A stretch of DNA of 5,612 nucleotides from a bacterium. GTDB lineage: Bacteria; Bdellovibrionota_C; UBA2361; SZUA-149. A program made the translations under genes and the position numbers. Below, piece after piece: positions 1 through 5,512 of this stretch (positions within the stretch are counted from its first letter, which is position 1; every line of letters starts with the position of its first letter). Location of the stretch: contig QIGM01000093.1 in assembly GCA_003230795.1 (NCBI GenBank), forward strand, positions 1 through 5,612, given 5' to 3'. Under the pieces are notes generated by a model. The model ran no database searches. It was given only the letters and a program-made list of their open reading frames with translations, and was not told the DNA's origin.

Positions 1-1
1 C

Positions 2-97
2 CGAGTGATCGGTTCCAGCGGAAAACTGACTGGCTTCGGCGGTGGCCTGCCAACGAAAGAGGCGTTATTGAACATTGAACAAGCAAACAGCCGATAG
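2..97 (+). CDS. 3' end of an unrecognised gene (partial)
   Basis: From base 2 the frame is open for 31 codons and stops at TAG 95-97. The translated tail contains GSSGKLTGFGGGLPTKEALL and ends NIEQANSR. The glycine-rich turn followed by a short charged helix looks like protein, but I do not recognise the family. The start lies outside the window, so neither length nor domains can be judged. No strong hairpin follows directly; the first terminator-like structure downstream is at 182-222. A chance open frame of this length is possible, so confidence is moderate. Confidence 0.4.
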   Translation, partial: RVIGSSGKLTGFGGGLPTKEALLNIEQANSR

Positions 98-181
98 GCC
101 TGTTCTTAGTGCAAAAGTTTTGGCTGAGGTTTCTTTACGTTTGTTTCTAGCATCTATGGCAATCTCTTGCCTGTCGAATGG

Positions 182-222
182 AAAAACCCCAGTTTTTAAA
201 TAACAAAGAGGGGGGCGTTTTT
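182..222. terminator. Bidirectional rho-independent terminator-like hairpin
   Basis: AAAAACCCC (182-190) can pair with the G run at 210-215 and the T run at 218-222, with a CG bulge at 216-217. On the + strand the stem ends in a six-T run, and on the - strand it ends GGGGTTTTT. It could end the gene running in from the left. On the - strand it lies directly downstream of repeat copy A. The loop is long (about 20 nt), so the fold is less compact than the matching hairpin at 5483-5503. Confidence 0.5.
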
Positions 223-224
223 TG

Positions 225-313
225 TGATGACTATCTTGTTGTCCCCTTCGGGTGAAACGTTCAGGCGCCACGTAGGCTTCTCTGTCCATTGCGAGGCAGT
301 ATTACAGGCTTAG
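225..313 (-). repeat. Repeat copy A, candidate structured RNA element
   Basis: This 89-bp block recurs at 5513-5603 in the same orientation. The core 254-292 is identical over 39 bp, and the flanks differ by substitutions and small indels. Read on the - strand it runs from CTAAG through GGACAGAGAAGCC and a small CCC-GAA-GGG hairpin to GATAGTCATCA. A terminator-like hairpin (222 to 182) follows at once, as it does in copy B. The arrangement suggests a short RNA of about 130 nt or a termination-type leader read on the - strand. A 74-codon open frame starting MDREAYVAPERF also crosses it, but it has no ribosome binding site and copy B keeps only its first 12 residues. I could not match it to a known riboswitch or sRNA family. 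Confidence 0.7.
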
Positions 314-428
314 CCAAAACTAACCGAAGATTTTCCGAAACGCGTACAGAGACGATGTGTTTGAAGTCACAAATTGACGGGAAAGGGGTCGTGGGAAAGT
401 CCAGCACGAGGAGCATTTAGTCCCCAAT

Positions 429-458
429 TTGATTTTAACCCCCAATTCCAGCTAATCT
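429..458 (+). promoter_or_regulatory. Possible sigma70-type promoter for the 591 gene
   Basis: TTGATT (429-434) and TAATCT (453-458) are separated by 18 bp. Transcription would start near 465, giving a leader of about 125 nt that includes the hairpin at 508-538. The match is fair, and the surrounding stretch is C-rich and free of open frames that look real. The rest of 314-428 holds nothing I can identify. Confidence 0.35.
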
Positions 459-507
459 CCCCTTTCCGCTCTCTCCAACCCCAAACCAGAATAGACCAAC
501 TAAATCC

Positions 508-538
508 TGCTCTGCGCCCGCATAGCTCGCGCAGAGCA
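508..538 (+). promoter_or_regulatory. Perfect 10-bp hairpin in the leader of the 591 gene
   Basis: TGCTCTGCGC (508-517) and GCGCAGAGCA (529-538) are exact reverse complements around an 11-nt loop. A flanking CC/GG pair (506-507 with 540-541) can extend the stem past a one-base bulge. It lies about 50 nt before the start codon. No T run follows immediately, so it is not a canonical terminator. It may stabilise the mRNA 5' end or bind a regulator. Confidence 0.45.
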
Positions 539-590
539 TGGGTTAGGCTCTTGTTTTCTAACTCGTTTTACCTCAAGCCTGGAGATAGTA

Positions 591-1121
591 ATGCTAGTGG
601 TCAACGATTCCTACGCAGTTGTCACGGATGGAAATGTACGGCTAATCGTATTTCCGCCGGCAGTCGACAATGGTTATATCACGGCCCTTATGTGGTCGAA
701 GGTAAACACGGCGAAAGAGCTTGTTGCTCCCGACATCGATGGTCTTCTTCGATGCCCCTTTGACCTAGAGGAGGAAGCAAGTGAGATAACCACGCTGCCA
801 CTTGGGCGACTCTTTCCCCCGGCAGTTCAACTTCTTGACTGGATCCCTCAGAACACCAATGGATGGCTAAATGTTGGCGACAACGGACACTTCCTCCGTG
901 TTAGCCCGCAGATGACCAACGCAAAATGCGACAGCGGCTCGGCGGAACACTGGTTCGTGCTCTACAACGACCGCGACAAGACGGTGCATCACAAACCGGC
1001 ATCGGAGTTCTGGGATTGGCCAGGCGTCGAAGAAAATGAAGTTGTTGCAGCGACCAGTCTTGCGTCCTTGGAGTATCAGGAATTGGTTTCAACGCTAACG
1101 GAGGCAGAACGATCGGTATGA
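591..1121 (+). CDS. Hypothetical protein, 176 aa
   Basis: I do not recognise this protein. The ATG at 591 is preceded by GGAG at 581-584 with 6-nt spacing, which fixes the start. The product is soluble, with no signal peptide and no membrane segment. The N-terminal half (residues 1-85) alternates hydrophobic strands and turns (LVVNDSYAVV, VRLIVFPPAV). The middle is rich in Trp, Asn and Gly (WIPQNTNGWLNVGDNGHF, about 84-101). The C-terminal third is acidic and probably helical. It contains one Cys-rich-looking spot but no clear metal site. A strong terminator follows 21 bp after the stop and the next gene has its own promoter, so it appears monocistronic. Coding status is supported by the ribosome binding site, length and terminator; function is unknown. 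Confidence 0.75.
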   Translation: MLVVNDSYAVVTDGNVRLIVFPPAVDNGYITALMWSKVNTAKELVAPDIDGLLRCPFDLEEEASEITTLPLGRLFPPAVQLLDWIPQNTNGWLNVGDNGHFLRVSPQMTNAKCDSGSAEHWFVLYNDRDKTVHHKPASEFWDWPGVEENEVVAATSLASLEYQELVSTLTEAERSV

Positions 1122-1142
1122 CGTTCGCTATTTCACTCACCC

Positions 1143-1180
1143 GAGCACATACGGTTCTGCCTAACCCTATGTGCTCTTTT
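1143..1180 (+). terminator. Rho-independent terminator after the 591 gene
   Basis: GAGCACATA (1143-1151) pairs perfectly with TATGTGCTC (1168-1176). After a C/C mismatch an inner GGTT (1153-1156) pairs with AACC (1163-1166), leaving a 6-nt loop. TTTT (1177-1180) follows the stem directly. This is the cleanest terminator in the window and sits just beyond the stop at 1121. Confidence 0.85.
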
Positions 1181-1306
1181 ATTCGAACGATCAGAACTAC
1201 GCCAAAATTAAGTAAAGCAACTTCGATTCCAGCCTTCGCTTCACGGATAATTACCTCACCTGCTAGTCCCCGCAATTTATTCACGATTACTTCCGCTTAA
1301 CTCAAA

Positions 1307-1335
1307 CTGACAACCAGCCCATGATAGGATATAGT
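1307..1335 (+). promoter_or_regulatory. Sigma70-type promoter for the 1398 gene
   Basis: CTGACA (1307-1312) and TATAGT (1330-1335) are spaced by exactly 17 bp, each one base from the consensus hexamer. Transcription would start near 1342, leaving a leader of about 55 nt that ends in the AGGAG ribosome binding site at 1387-1391. The stretch between the 1180 terminator and this promoter shows no other feature. Confidence 0.65.
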
Positions 1336-1397
1336 CTGCGCTGCAATGTTCTTTACCCCATATGTCCTCACGGGCAGGTTTTATATAGGAGATTGAG

Positions 1398-2204
1398 ATG
1401 CTTGAGCACGACGCAAACGAGCTTATGCAGTATTTCCACGAACAAATTCGACCCAATTATCGGAATGTGCTTGATCCTAGGACATTTCTTCACCCAACAA
1501 CCGGACTAGATGACGCGGAGGCGCACATCGTCATTCCCGTTACCGAAGAAGAAACAGCCAGACGCATATTCTCTCGAATTGTTTCAGAGATGGGCAACGC
1601 AGGGCAGATATCAATTCCAAACAATCGGAGTGAAATTTCCTGTATCCTGCAGACCATGCACGCTAGTGAATTACCACAAAAGCTGCAGCATAATGGCTTA
1701 CTTTGGATTCTAACGCTGAATTCTCAACCACTCATAACGCTTCCAGACAGAGCTCCGACTTTTGATATCTACGAGCTATTCACCAGTGCTGAACCCGACG
1801 AAGGAGACGACTATCAGCCTTACGACTTCGGACATACCTACCAAGATTCCTCGGCCTATGTCAGCACGACAAATAGGTCTCAGGGAGACGGTAGCGGCAC
1901 AAAGGACGCAACGATAATGTCGTTTTCTGTCGAAATTACGCAACGTCTTTGCGAGTACGAATCAGACTGTTTGATCACTCCTTGGAGAAGTGAATGTGGT
2001 CCGAATGGTTCAAACGTCAACTTCATTGCGGTCCATGGCTTCAGTTCTCATTTTGAAGCAGCCCGCTTCGCACAAGATGTTGTCGACTCAGTGCCTCGAG
2101 TGATCTCCGTGTCTCTCATGGATCTGAAGATGCCAGGGATTGAGTACGGACGTAAGTGGAAAAATCGCTACTTAGTGAGATTTGCTGAAATGTCCCCGCG
2201 CTAG
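1398..2204 (+). CDS. Hypothetical protein, 268 aa
   Basis: I do not recognise this protein. AGGAG (1387-1391) lies 6 nt before the ATG, so the start is well supported. The protein appears cytosolic, with no signal peptide or membrane helix. It seems to have two folded parts. Residues 1-125 are mixed alpha/beta with helical stretches (ETARRIFSRIVSEMG, about 52-66) and beta-like segments (LLWILTLNSQPLITL). A hydrophilic, acidic and Ser/Gly-rich linker of about 45 residues follows (from AEPDEGDD to QGDGSGTKD). The C-terminal part holds the FSVEITQRLCEYESDCL region and a segment FIAVHGFSSHFEAARFAQDV, then a basic stretch (GRKWKNRYLVRF) near the end. Its own promoter lies upstream, and no coding partner overlaps it. 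The linker suggests a two-domain architecture, but no function can be assigned. Confidence 0.8.
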   Translation: MLEHDANELMQYFHEQIRPNYRNVLDPRTFLHPTTGLDDAEAHIVIPVTEEETARRIFSRIVSEMGNAGQISIPNNRSEISCILQTMHASELPQKLQHNGLLWILTLNSQPLITLPDRAPTFDIYELFTSAEPDEGDDYQPYDFGHTYQDSSAYVSTTNRSQGDGSGTKDATIMSFSVEITQRLCEYESDCLITPWRSECGPNGSNVNFIAVHGFSSHFEAARFAQDVVDSVPRVISVSLMDLKMPGIEYGRKWKNRYLVRFAEMSPR

Positions 2205-2225
2205 GCCTTTTTTCACTCGGCCCTG

Positions 2226-2276
2226 CGACGAACTTTCATCTCCTCCTTAGAAATTTGGAGAGATGCCTGTTCGTCG
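2226..2276 (+). promoter_or_regulatory. Alternative upstream hairpin competing with the 2262-2320 stem
   Basis: CGACGAAC (2226-2233) pairs with GTTCGTCG (2269-2276). After a 3x3 internal loop, CATCTC and TCC (2237-2246, with C2243 bulged) pair with GGAGAGATG (2257-2265). This uses bases 2262-2276, which also form the 5' arm of the more stable hairpin at 2262-2320, so the two folds exclude each other. It begins 21 bp after the stop of the 1398 gene. Confidence 0.45.
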
Positions 2277-2320
2277 AGCATTTGTGAATTACATTCGCAG
2301 CAGCTCGACGAACAGGCATC
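2262..2320. repeat. Perfect 18-bp inverted repeat with inner stem
   Basis: GATGCCTGTTCGTCGAGC (2262-2279) and GCTCGACGAACAGGCATC (2303-2320) are exact reverse complements. Inside, after a short internal loop, TGTGAAT (2283-2289) pairs with ATTCGCA (2293-2299) with one G-T wobble and a 3-nt loop. The 59-nt hairpin lies between the 1398 and ywbE genes. No clean T run follows on either strand, so ordinary termination is doubtful. A small mobile or REP-like element, an mRNA-stabilising 3' end of the 1398 transcript, or part of an RNA switch are all possible. Confidence 0.75.
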
Positions 2321-2423
2321 CTCAAAGGTTTTCCATACTCCTCTGCTCCCGCAAGGGATAAACCGTACAAATAATTCATTGCTAACCCCGACTCACTTCC
2401 TCCAAGATTTTTCCAAGTTCAGA

Positions 2424-2453
2424 TTGCCTTTTTTATTTGCGCTCACTTAAAAT
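2424..2453 (+). promoter_or_regulatory. Probable promoter for ywbE
   Basis: TTGCCT (2424-2429) and TAAAAT (2448-2453) are separated by 18 bp. The expected start point near 2460 lies only 10-15 bases before the start codon. That fits the lack of any Shine-Dalgarno sequence and implies a leaderless or nearly leaderless mRNA. Confidence 0.5.
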
Positions 2454-2473
2454 CTGCTATTCAATCCACCGTG

Positions 2474-2668
2474 ATGGGCGGACAACAGCGAGCAAACATC
2501 AGAATCGGCGGTGAAGTACAGATTGTGCTCAAAAAGCATCAACGATGCGGCACGCTTACCCGCGGTGTTGTCGCGAACATCCTCACTAACTCCCCTAGGC
2601 ATCCGCATGGAATAAAGGTCCGTCTAGAAGACGGCCAGGTTGGAAGGGTGAAGCAGGTGCTACCCTAG
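2474..2668 (+). CDS. ywbE: YwbE family protein (DUF2196)
   Basis: The 64-residue product carries the family's features throughout: an N-terminal GGQQRANIRIGGEV, then IVLKKHQRCGTLTRGVV, then the signature ILTNSPRHPHGIKVRLEDG and a closing QVGRV. The family is a single small, beta-rich, basic domain of about 60-70 residues, so the gene looks complete. Its biochemical role is not established to my knowledge. The positively charged surface and compact barrel-like pattern would suit nucleic-acid binding, but that is inference. ATG 2474 is chosen because it gives the usual M-x-G start; GTG at 2471 is in frame and would add one residue. No Shine-Dalgarno is visible upstream. It is flanked by structured spacers and appears to be a stand-alone gene. 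Confidence 0.9.
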   Translation: MGGQQRANIRIGGEVQIVLKKHQRCGTLTRGVVANILTNSPRHPHGIKVRLEDGQVGRVKQVLP

Positions 2669-2789
2669 GTCGTTCATGCGGCCTTCGGCCTCTTATCTAA
2701 GCTCCTAAAAACAAGCGCTTTTTTACCCGACTTCTCTCAACCCCCTTAACTTGATATGTTTTGTCGGCTTTATCTGTTCTTTCCCCTGC

Positions 2790-2801
2790 TTATTCGAATA
2801 A
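2790..2801. promoter_or_regulatory. 12-bp palindrome upstream of the kinase leader
   Basis: TTATTCGAATAA is a perfect palindrome located 8 bp before the leader hairpin. Its size and position suit a dimeric repressor operator, but no convincing -35/-10 pair could be placed around it. The match could be chance in an A+T-rich stretch. Confidence 0.25.
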
Positions 2802-2809
2802 TTAATCTA

Positions 2810-2847
2810 CATTTCACCTCCTCGCGCAGTCACGAGGAGGTGAAATG
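2810..2847 (+). promoter_or_regulatory. Perfect 15-bp hairpin hiding a Shine-Dalgarno sequence
   Basis: CATTTCACCTCCTCG (2810-2824) is the exact reverse complement of CGAGGAGGTGAAATG (2833-2847), with an 8-nt loop. The 3' arm contains a consensus AGGAGG (2835-2840). The 5' arm contains TCACCTCCT, the same string as the usual 3' tail of 16S rRNA, so it acts as a built-in anti-Shine-Dalgarno. The fold would block translation of the leader ORF at 2850-2888. As DNA, the same sequence could also be a protein-binding palindrome. Confidence 0.65.
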
Positions 2848-2849
2848 CA

Positions 2850-2888
2850 ATGACTCAACTCAACACGGTTGAAAGGAGGAGGTTATGA
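2850..2888 (+). CDS. 12-codon leader ORF coupled to the kinase
   Basis: ATG 2850 opens a frame reading MTQLNTVERRRL with stop TGA 2886-2888. The stop overlaps the kinase start as ATGA (2885-2888), the classic arrangement for translational coupling. AGGAGG at 2835-2840 lies 9 nt upstream but is buried in the 15-bp hairpin. Three consecutive AGG codons (2874-2882) overlap the kinase's own ribosome binding site, so ribosomes reading the leader would pass over that site. It is too short to judge by composition and could be a by-product of the purine-rich binding site. A nearer ATG at 2845 gives only Met-Gln before a stop. Confidence 0.4.
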   Translation: MTQLNTVERRRL

Positions 2889-3850
2889 ACAAGCTTAAAC
2901 TTCCCGAAGTTGGAAAGAAGTTTGGTAAGTTCGAAGTGCTTGACCGGCTCGGCGCTGGCGGCATGGGTGTGGTCTATCTCGTAAACAATCCGTTTCTTGA
3001 CCGCAGACAGGCGTTGAAGGTGCTTAAGCCGGAGATTGCTGAAGACGAAAAAGGTCGGGCCTTGTTCGAACGAGAAATCAAGTCACTCGCAAACTTTTCA
3101 GAGTATTACGAGTGGATTGTGCAGGCATACGACGCGGATATCATCGGCGGACTGCCTTACTTGTTAATGGAATACTTACCGAGCGGTTCTGTATTCGACT
3201 GGGTAAAGGCGGCCGGGACACTTCCACTAGATGTTTCTTTGAAGCTCGCACTCGAAACTGCAAACGCCTTGAACGCAACAAGCTCTTTAGGCATAGCGCA
3301 TCGTGATGTGAAGCCTTCGAATATTTTGTTGCGTACCAACGGTTACATCGGTCTTAGCGACTTTGGTTTAGCAGCGCCCTTTAGTAAGGAACAGGAAGGT
3401 CGATCTTCGGGTACACTGCAGTACATGAGCCCTGAACAATTGGATGGAGGCGCCATTGATGCTCGGTCCGATATTTTTTCTCTCGGCGGAACCTTGCATT
3501 TCATGCTTACGGGGAAAGCTCCCTTCGGATATACCCTTAAGGAAATTCTTGGCGCCCATTTCGATGGCCGCCCTGCCGTACTTCGAGAACTTGACGAGAG
3601 CATTCCGCAACCGCTTGTCGCTCTTCTGTCTAAAGCCTTAGCGAAGAAACGGGAGTATAGGTTCCAATCTCCCAAGGGAATGGCTGCTGCAATATCTAAG
3701 GTCGCCGACAGCCTCCCTGGGGTAGACCTCGAGCATGGACTTACCGAAGTGCGCAACTACGCTGTTTTGGCAGAAAGTGCTGTGGTCAAACGTTTTAGCG
3801 AGGCAACACTCGAAACGGAGCTTTTCGACTGGAGACAAGTTAACTCCTAG
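2885..3850 (+). CDS. Hanks-type Ser/Thr protein kinase, single domain
   Basis: This 321-residue protein should transfer phosphate from ATP to Ser/Thr of protein substrates in the cytoplasm. All catalytic landmarks are present: glycine loop GAGGMG (23-28), ATP-anchoring Lys45 in ALKVLK, helix C Glu64, catalytic loop HRDVKPSN (139-146, Asp141), DFG (159-161), activation-segment GTLQYMSPEQ (176-185), Asp196 in RSDIFSLG and Arg259 in REYRF. It should therefore be active, and the RD motif suggests activation-loop phosphorylation. After the domain (about 13-270) come only some 50 residues. There is no transmembrane helix, PASTA or other sensor domain, so input must come from a partner or from expression control. 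The start ATG has AAGGAGG at 2873-2879, 5 nt upstream. The leader hairpin and overlapping leader ORF suggest translational control. No phosphatase or FHA gene is in the window, and substrates are unknown. Confidence 0.93.
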   Translation: MNKLKLPEVGKKFGKFEVLDRLGAGGMGVVYLVNNPFLDRRQALKVLKPEIAEDEKGRALFEREIKSLANFSEYYEWIVQAYDADIIGGLPYLLMEYLPSGSVFDWVKAAGTLPLDVSLKLALETANALNATSSLGIAHRDVKPSNILLRTNGYIGLSDFGLAAPFSKEQEGRSSGTLQYMSPEQLDGGAIDARSDIFSLGGTLHFMLTGKAPFGYTLKEILGAHFDGRPAVLRELDESIPQPLVALLSKALAKKREYRFQSPKGMAAAISKVADSLPGVDLEHGLTEVRNYAVLAESAVVKRFSEATLETELFDWRQVNS

Positions 3851-3864
3851 TTACAAACGCTCTC

Positions 3865-3909
3865 GGCTGCCTTGTGCCTGGTTTTCACACCGAGTCATTG
3901 CAGCCTTTT
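3865..3909 (+). terminator. Possible terminator after the kinase
   Basis: GGCTGC (3865-3870) pairs with GCAGCC (3900-3905), followed by TTTT (3906-3909). The loop is long and contains a second possible stem, CTCGG (3862-3866) with CCGAG (3890-3894) plus TGTG with CACA, that competes with it. Position 15 bp after the stop supports termination, but the fold is not compact. The remaining spacer up to 4060 shows only a 10-bp palindrome at 3998-4007. Confidence 0.4.
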
Positions 3910-4060
3910 CTAACAACTTATGTTTGCGTGAAGCTCTCAGCAACGCACGAAGTCTCAATTTTATTGCTCGCAATGCTTGTTATCTCGACGCATATTAAGG
4001 GATCCCTAAGTCCGCAAATAAGCCTCATACGAAACTCCGCTCTTTGAGTAATTTTAAAAA

Positions 4061-5377
4061 ATGTCTACAAACACCAAAAACTCTTCGCACCCAAAGCTTC
4101 GTCGAACACTGAAGACCTCTGACGCGGTCCTGCTGGGACTGGGGTCGATCGTTGGCACGGGCGTTTATGTCAGCATCGGACTTGCCGCAAGCATCTCTGG
4201 GTCTTTGATAATTATCTCTATTTTGCTCGCCGCCTTCGTCGCGCTTTGTAACGCCATGAGTTCAGCCCAGCTTGCCGCCAATCATCCGGTCAGTGGAGGA
4301 ACATACGAGTACGGTTATCGCTACCTACATCCCCTCTTCGGTCTCCTAGCCGGTTGGCTTTTCTTACTTGCGAAATCAGCGTCCGCGGCATCGGCCGCAC
4401 TGGGCATTGCCGCGTACTTGATAAATTGGGCTTCACTTGATTCGCAGACTTTAATTCCTATCGCAATCGCCGTTATCGTTATACTGACAACAATACTACT
4501 TATGGAGGTTCGTGTTTCCAGTCGAATTAATGCAGGGTTGGTCTTGCTTACCTTCGCCGCTCTGCTTGTCTTCATTCTCGCCAGCGCGCCTAAAATTGCT
4601 GAAACGTTTAGTACCCTCCACCTAACTCTACTCAGTAGCTGGCAGGACATCGAGTTACCATCTTTATTCCATGCAACGGCCTTACTCTTTGTCGCCTATA
4701 CCGGCTACGGAAGAATCGCCACGCTGGGTGAAGAAATCGAATCCCCGAGAACAACAATTCCAAAAGCCATTGTGCTCACTCTTATTTACTCTACCCTGCT
4801 CTATGTACTCATCGGCCTAAGCGTAATCCCTTCGCTTTCCACATTAAGGCTCGCCCAAGAGACAGATGGCAACTACGCAGCACTAGAAGTAATCGCAGAG
4901 TCTTATTCGATTCGCGGCTTAACGTTTGTAGTAACGCTGGGAGCGGTAACTGCCATGTTCGCAGTGCTCTTCAATCTCATACTCGGACTCTCCCGAGTAA
5001 GCCTTGCAATGGCTCGACGCAGCGATCTCCCGCAAGGTCTATCGCGCCTAAATCGCGCAAAAACTACGCCCTTTCTCTCAGTTCTCGCAGTTGGAGTAAC
5101 CCTTAGTGGACTGTGCCTCATCGGAGACATACGAACTACCTGGTCAATTAGCGCCGTAAACGTCCTACTCTACTACGGCATCACAAACCTAGCCGCATTG
5201 CAGCTCTCAAAGGAAGAACGACTATATAACCGCTTCTTCCCTTGCTGCGGCCTAGTCTCCTGTATCTTCCTAGCCTTTTGGATAGACCTAGAAATTTGGA
5301 TACTAACCGCAAGCGCACTAACCGTAGCCCTACTGCTCTCCTTCCTCTGCAGAAAACTACCAACCTCTGCTTCATAG
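4061..5377 (+). CDS. APC-family amino acid permease
   Basis: This 438-residue inner-membrane protein should carry amino acids into the cell in symport with a cation, as APC superfamily members do; the substrate cannot be told. About 12 hydrophobic segments are visible, the usual number. The unwound TM1 substrate-site motif GSIVGTG is at 28-34, the family's SGGTYEYGYRYLHP region at 78-91, the TM6/loop signature FVAYTGYGRIATLGEE at 210-225 followed by SPRTTIPKAI, and the TM8-9 motif SRVSLAMARRSDLP at 311-324. The pattern resembles cyanobacterial-type permeases by recall. The protein appears complete, with a short basic N-terminus (KLRR). No Shine-Dalgarno precedes ATG 4061 (the upstream bases are TTTTAAAAA), so initiation may be leaderless or weak. 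TAATTT at 4049-4054 is a possible -10 without a good -35. It ends near the bidirectional terminator at 5483. Confidence 0.92.
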   Translation: MSTNTKNSSHPKLRRTLKTSDAVLLGLGSIVGTGVYVSIGLAASISGSLIIISILLAAFVALCNAMSSAQLAANHPVSGGTYEYGYRYLHPLFGLLAGWLFLLAKSASAASAALGIAAYLINWASLDSQTLIPIAIAVIVILTTILLMEVRVSSRINAGLVLLTFAALLVFILASAPKIAETFSTLHLTLLSSWQDIELPSLFHATALLFVAYTGYGRIATLGEEIESPRTTIPKAIVLTLIYSTLLYVLIGLSVIPSLSTLRLAQETDGNYAALEVIAESYSIRGLTFVVTLGAVTAMFAVLFNLILGLSRVSLAMARRSDLPQGLSRLNRAKTTPFLSVLAVGVTLSGLCLIGDIRTTWSISAVNVLLYYGITNLAALQLSKEERLYNRFFPCCGLVSCIFLAFWIDLEIWILTASALTVALLLSFLCRKLPTSAS

Positions 5378-5482
5378 GCTCTCCGTATAGTCATCAGAAA
5401 AAGAAAATCTCGGCAGCTTTCGCTGTGACGTAAATTCTTTGATTTGAGAAAATCCCCTGCTCTAACCTCAGCATTCAGTGGA

Positions 5483-5503
5483 AAAAACCCTGATCGGGTT
5501 TTT
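5483..5503. terminator. Bidirectional rho-independent terminator
   Basis: AAAAACCC (5483-5490) pairs perfectly with GGGTTTTT (5496-5503) around the loop TGATC. It works on paper in both directions: GGGTTTTTG on + and GGGTTTTTTCC on -. On the + strand it can end the permease message about 105 bp after the stop. On the - strand it lies 10 bp beyond repeat copy B, as the hairpin at 182-222 does for copy A. Confidence 0.75.
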
Positions 5504-5512
5504 GCTGTGTTT

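Noticed and set aside
65..289. 74-codon - strand frame starting MDREAYVAPERF across repeat copy A
   Set aside because: It has no ribosome binding site, it runs through a terminator hairpin, and in copy B the frame diverges after 12 residues because of an indel and stops after 34 codons. The conservation is better explained by RNA structure.
225..313. Glycine riboswitch identity for the repeat, suggested by GGACAGAG and CCGAAGGGG strings
   Set aside because: The strings occur in the wrong order and spacing for the glycine aptamer, and the CTCTCAGGCAAA segment is missing.
374..763. 129-codon + strand frame overlapping the start of the 591 gene
   Set aside because: Its first half lies in the leader with promoter and hairpin signals, and its second half is an out-of-frame shadow of the 591 gene with Arg/Ser/Pro-rich, non-protein-like composition.
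1118..1300. 60-codon frame whose ATG overlaps the stop of the 591 gene
   Set aside because: Although the ATGA overlap looks like coupling, the frame runs straight through the strong terminator at 1143-1180 and its product looks like random translation.
2262..2320. Integron attC site reading of the long hairpin
   Set aside because: The stem is perfectly paired, without the extrahelical bases and the core GTTRRRY/RYYYAAC ends expected of attC, and no integrase or cassette series is present.
2680..2695. GGCC-TTC-GGCC hairpin after ywbE
   Set aside because: The stem has only 4 bp and is followed by TCTTAT rather than a T run, too weak to call a terminator.
2713..2725. AAGCGCTT palindrome before a T run
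   Set aside because: It has no room for a loop, so it would not fold as a terminator stem in RNA.
3343..3838. Long - strand frames opposite the kinase
   Set aside because: They are antisense shadows of a gene with complete catalytic motifs and show no start signals.
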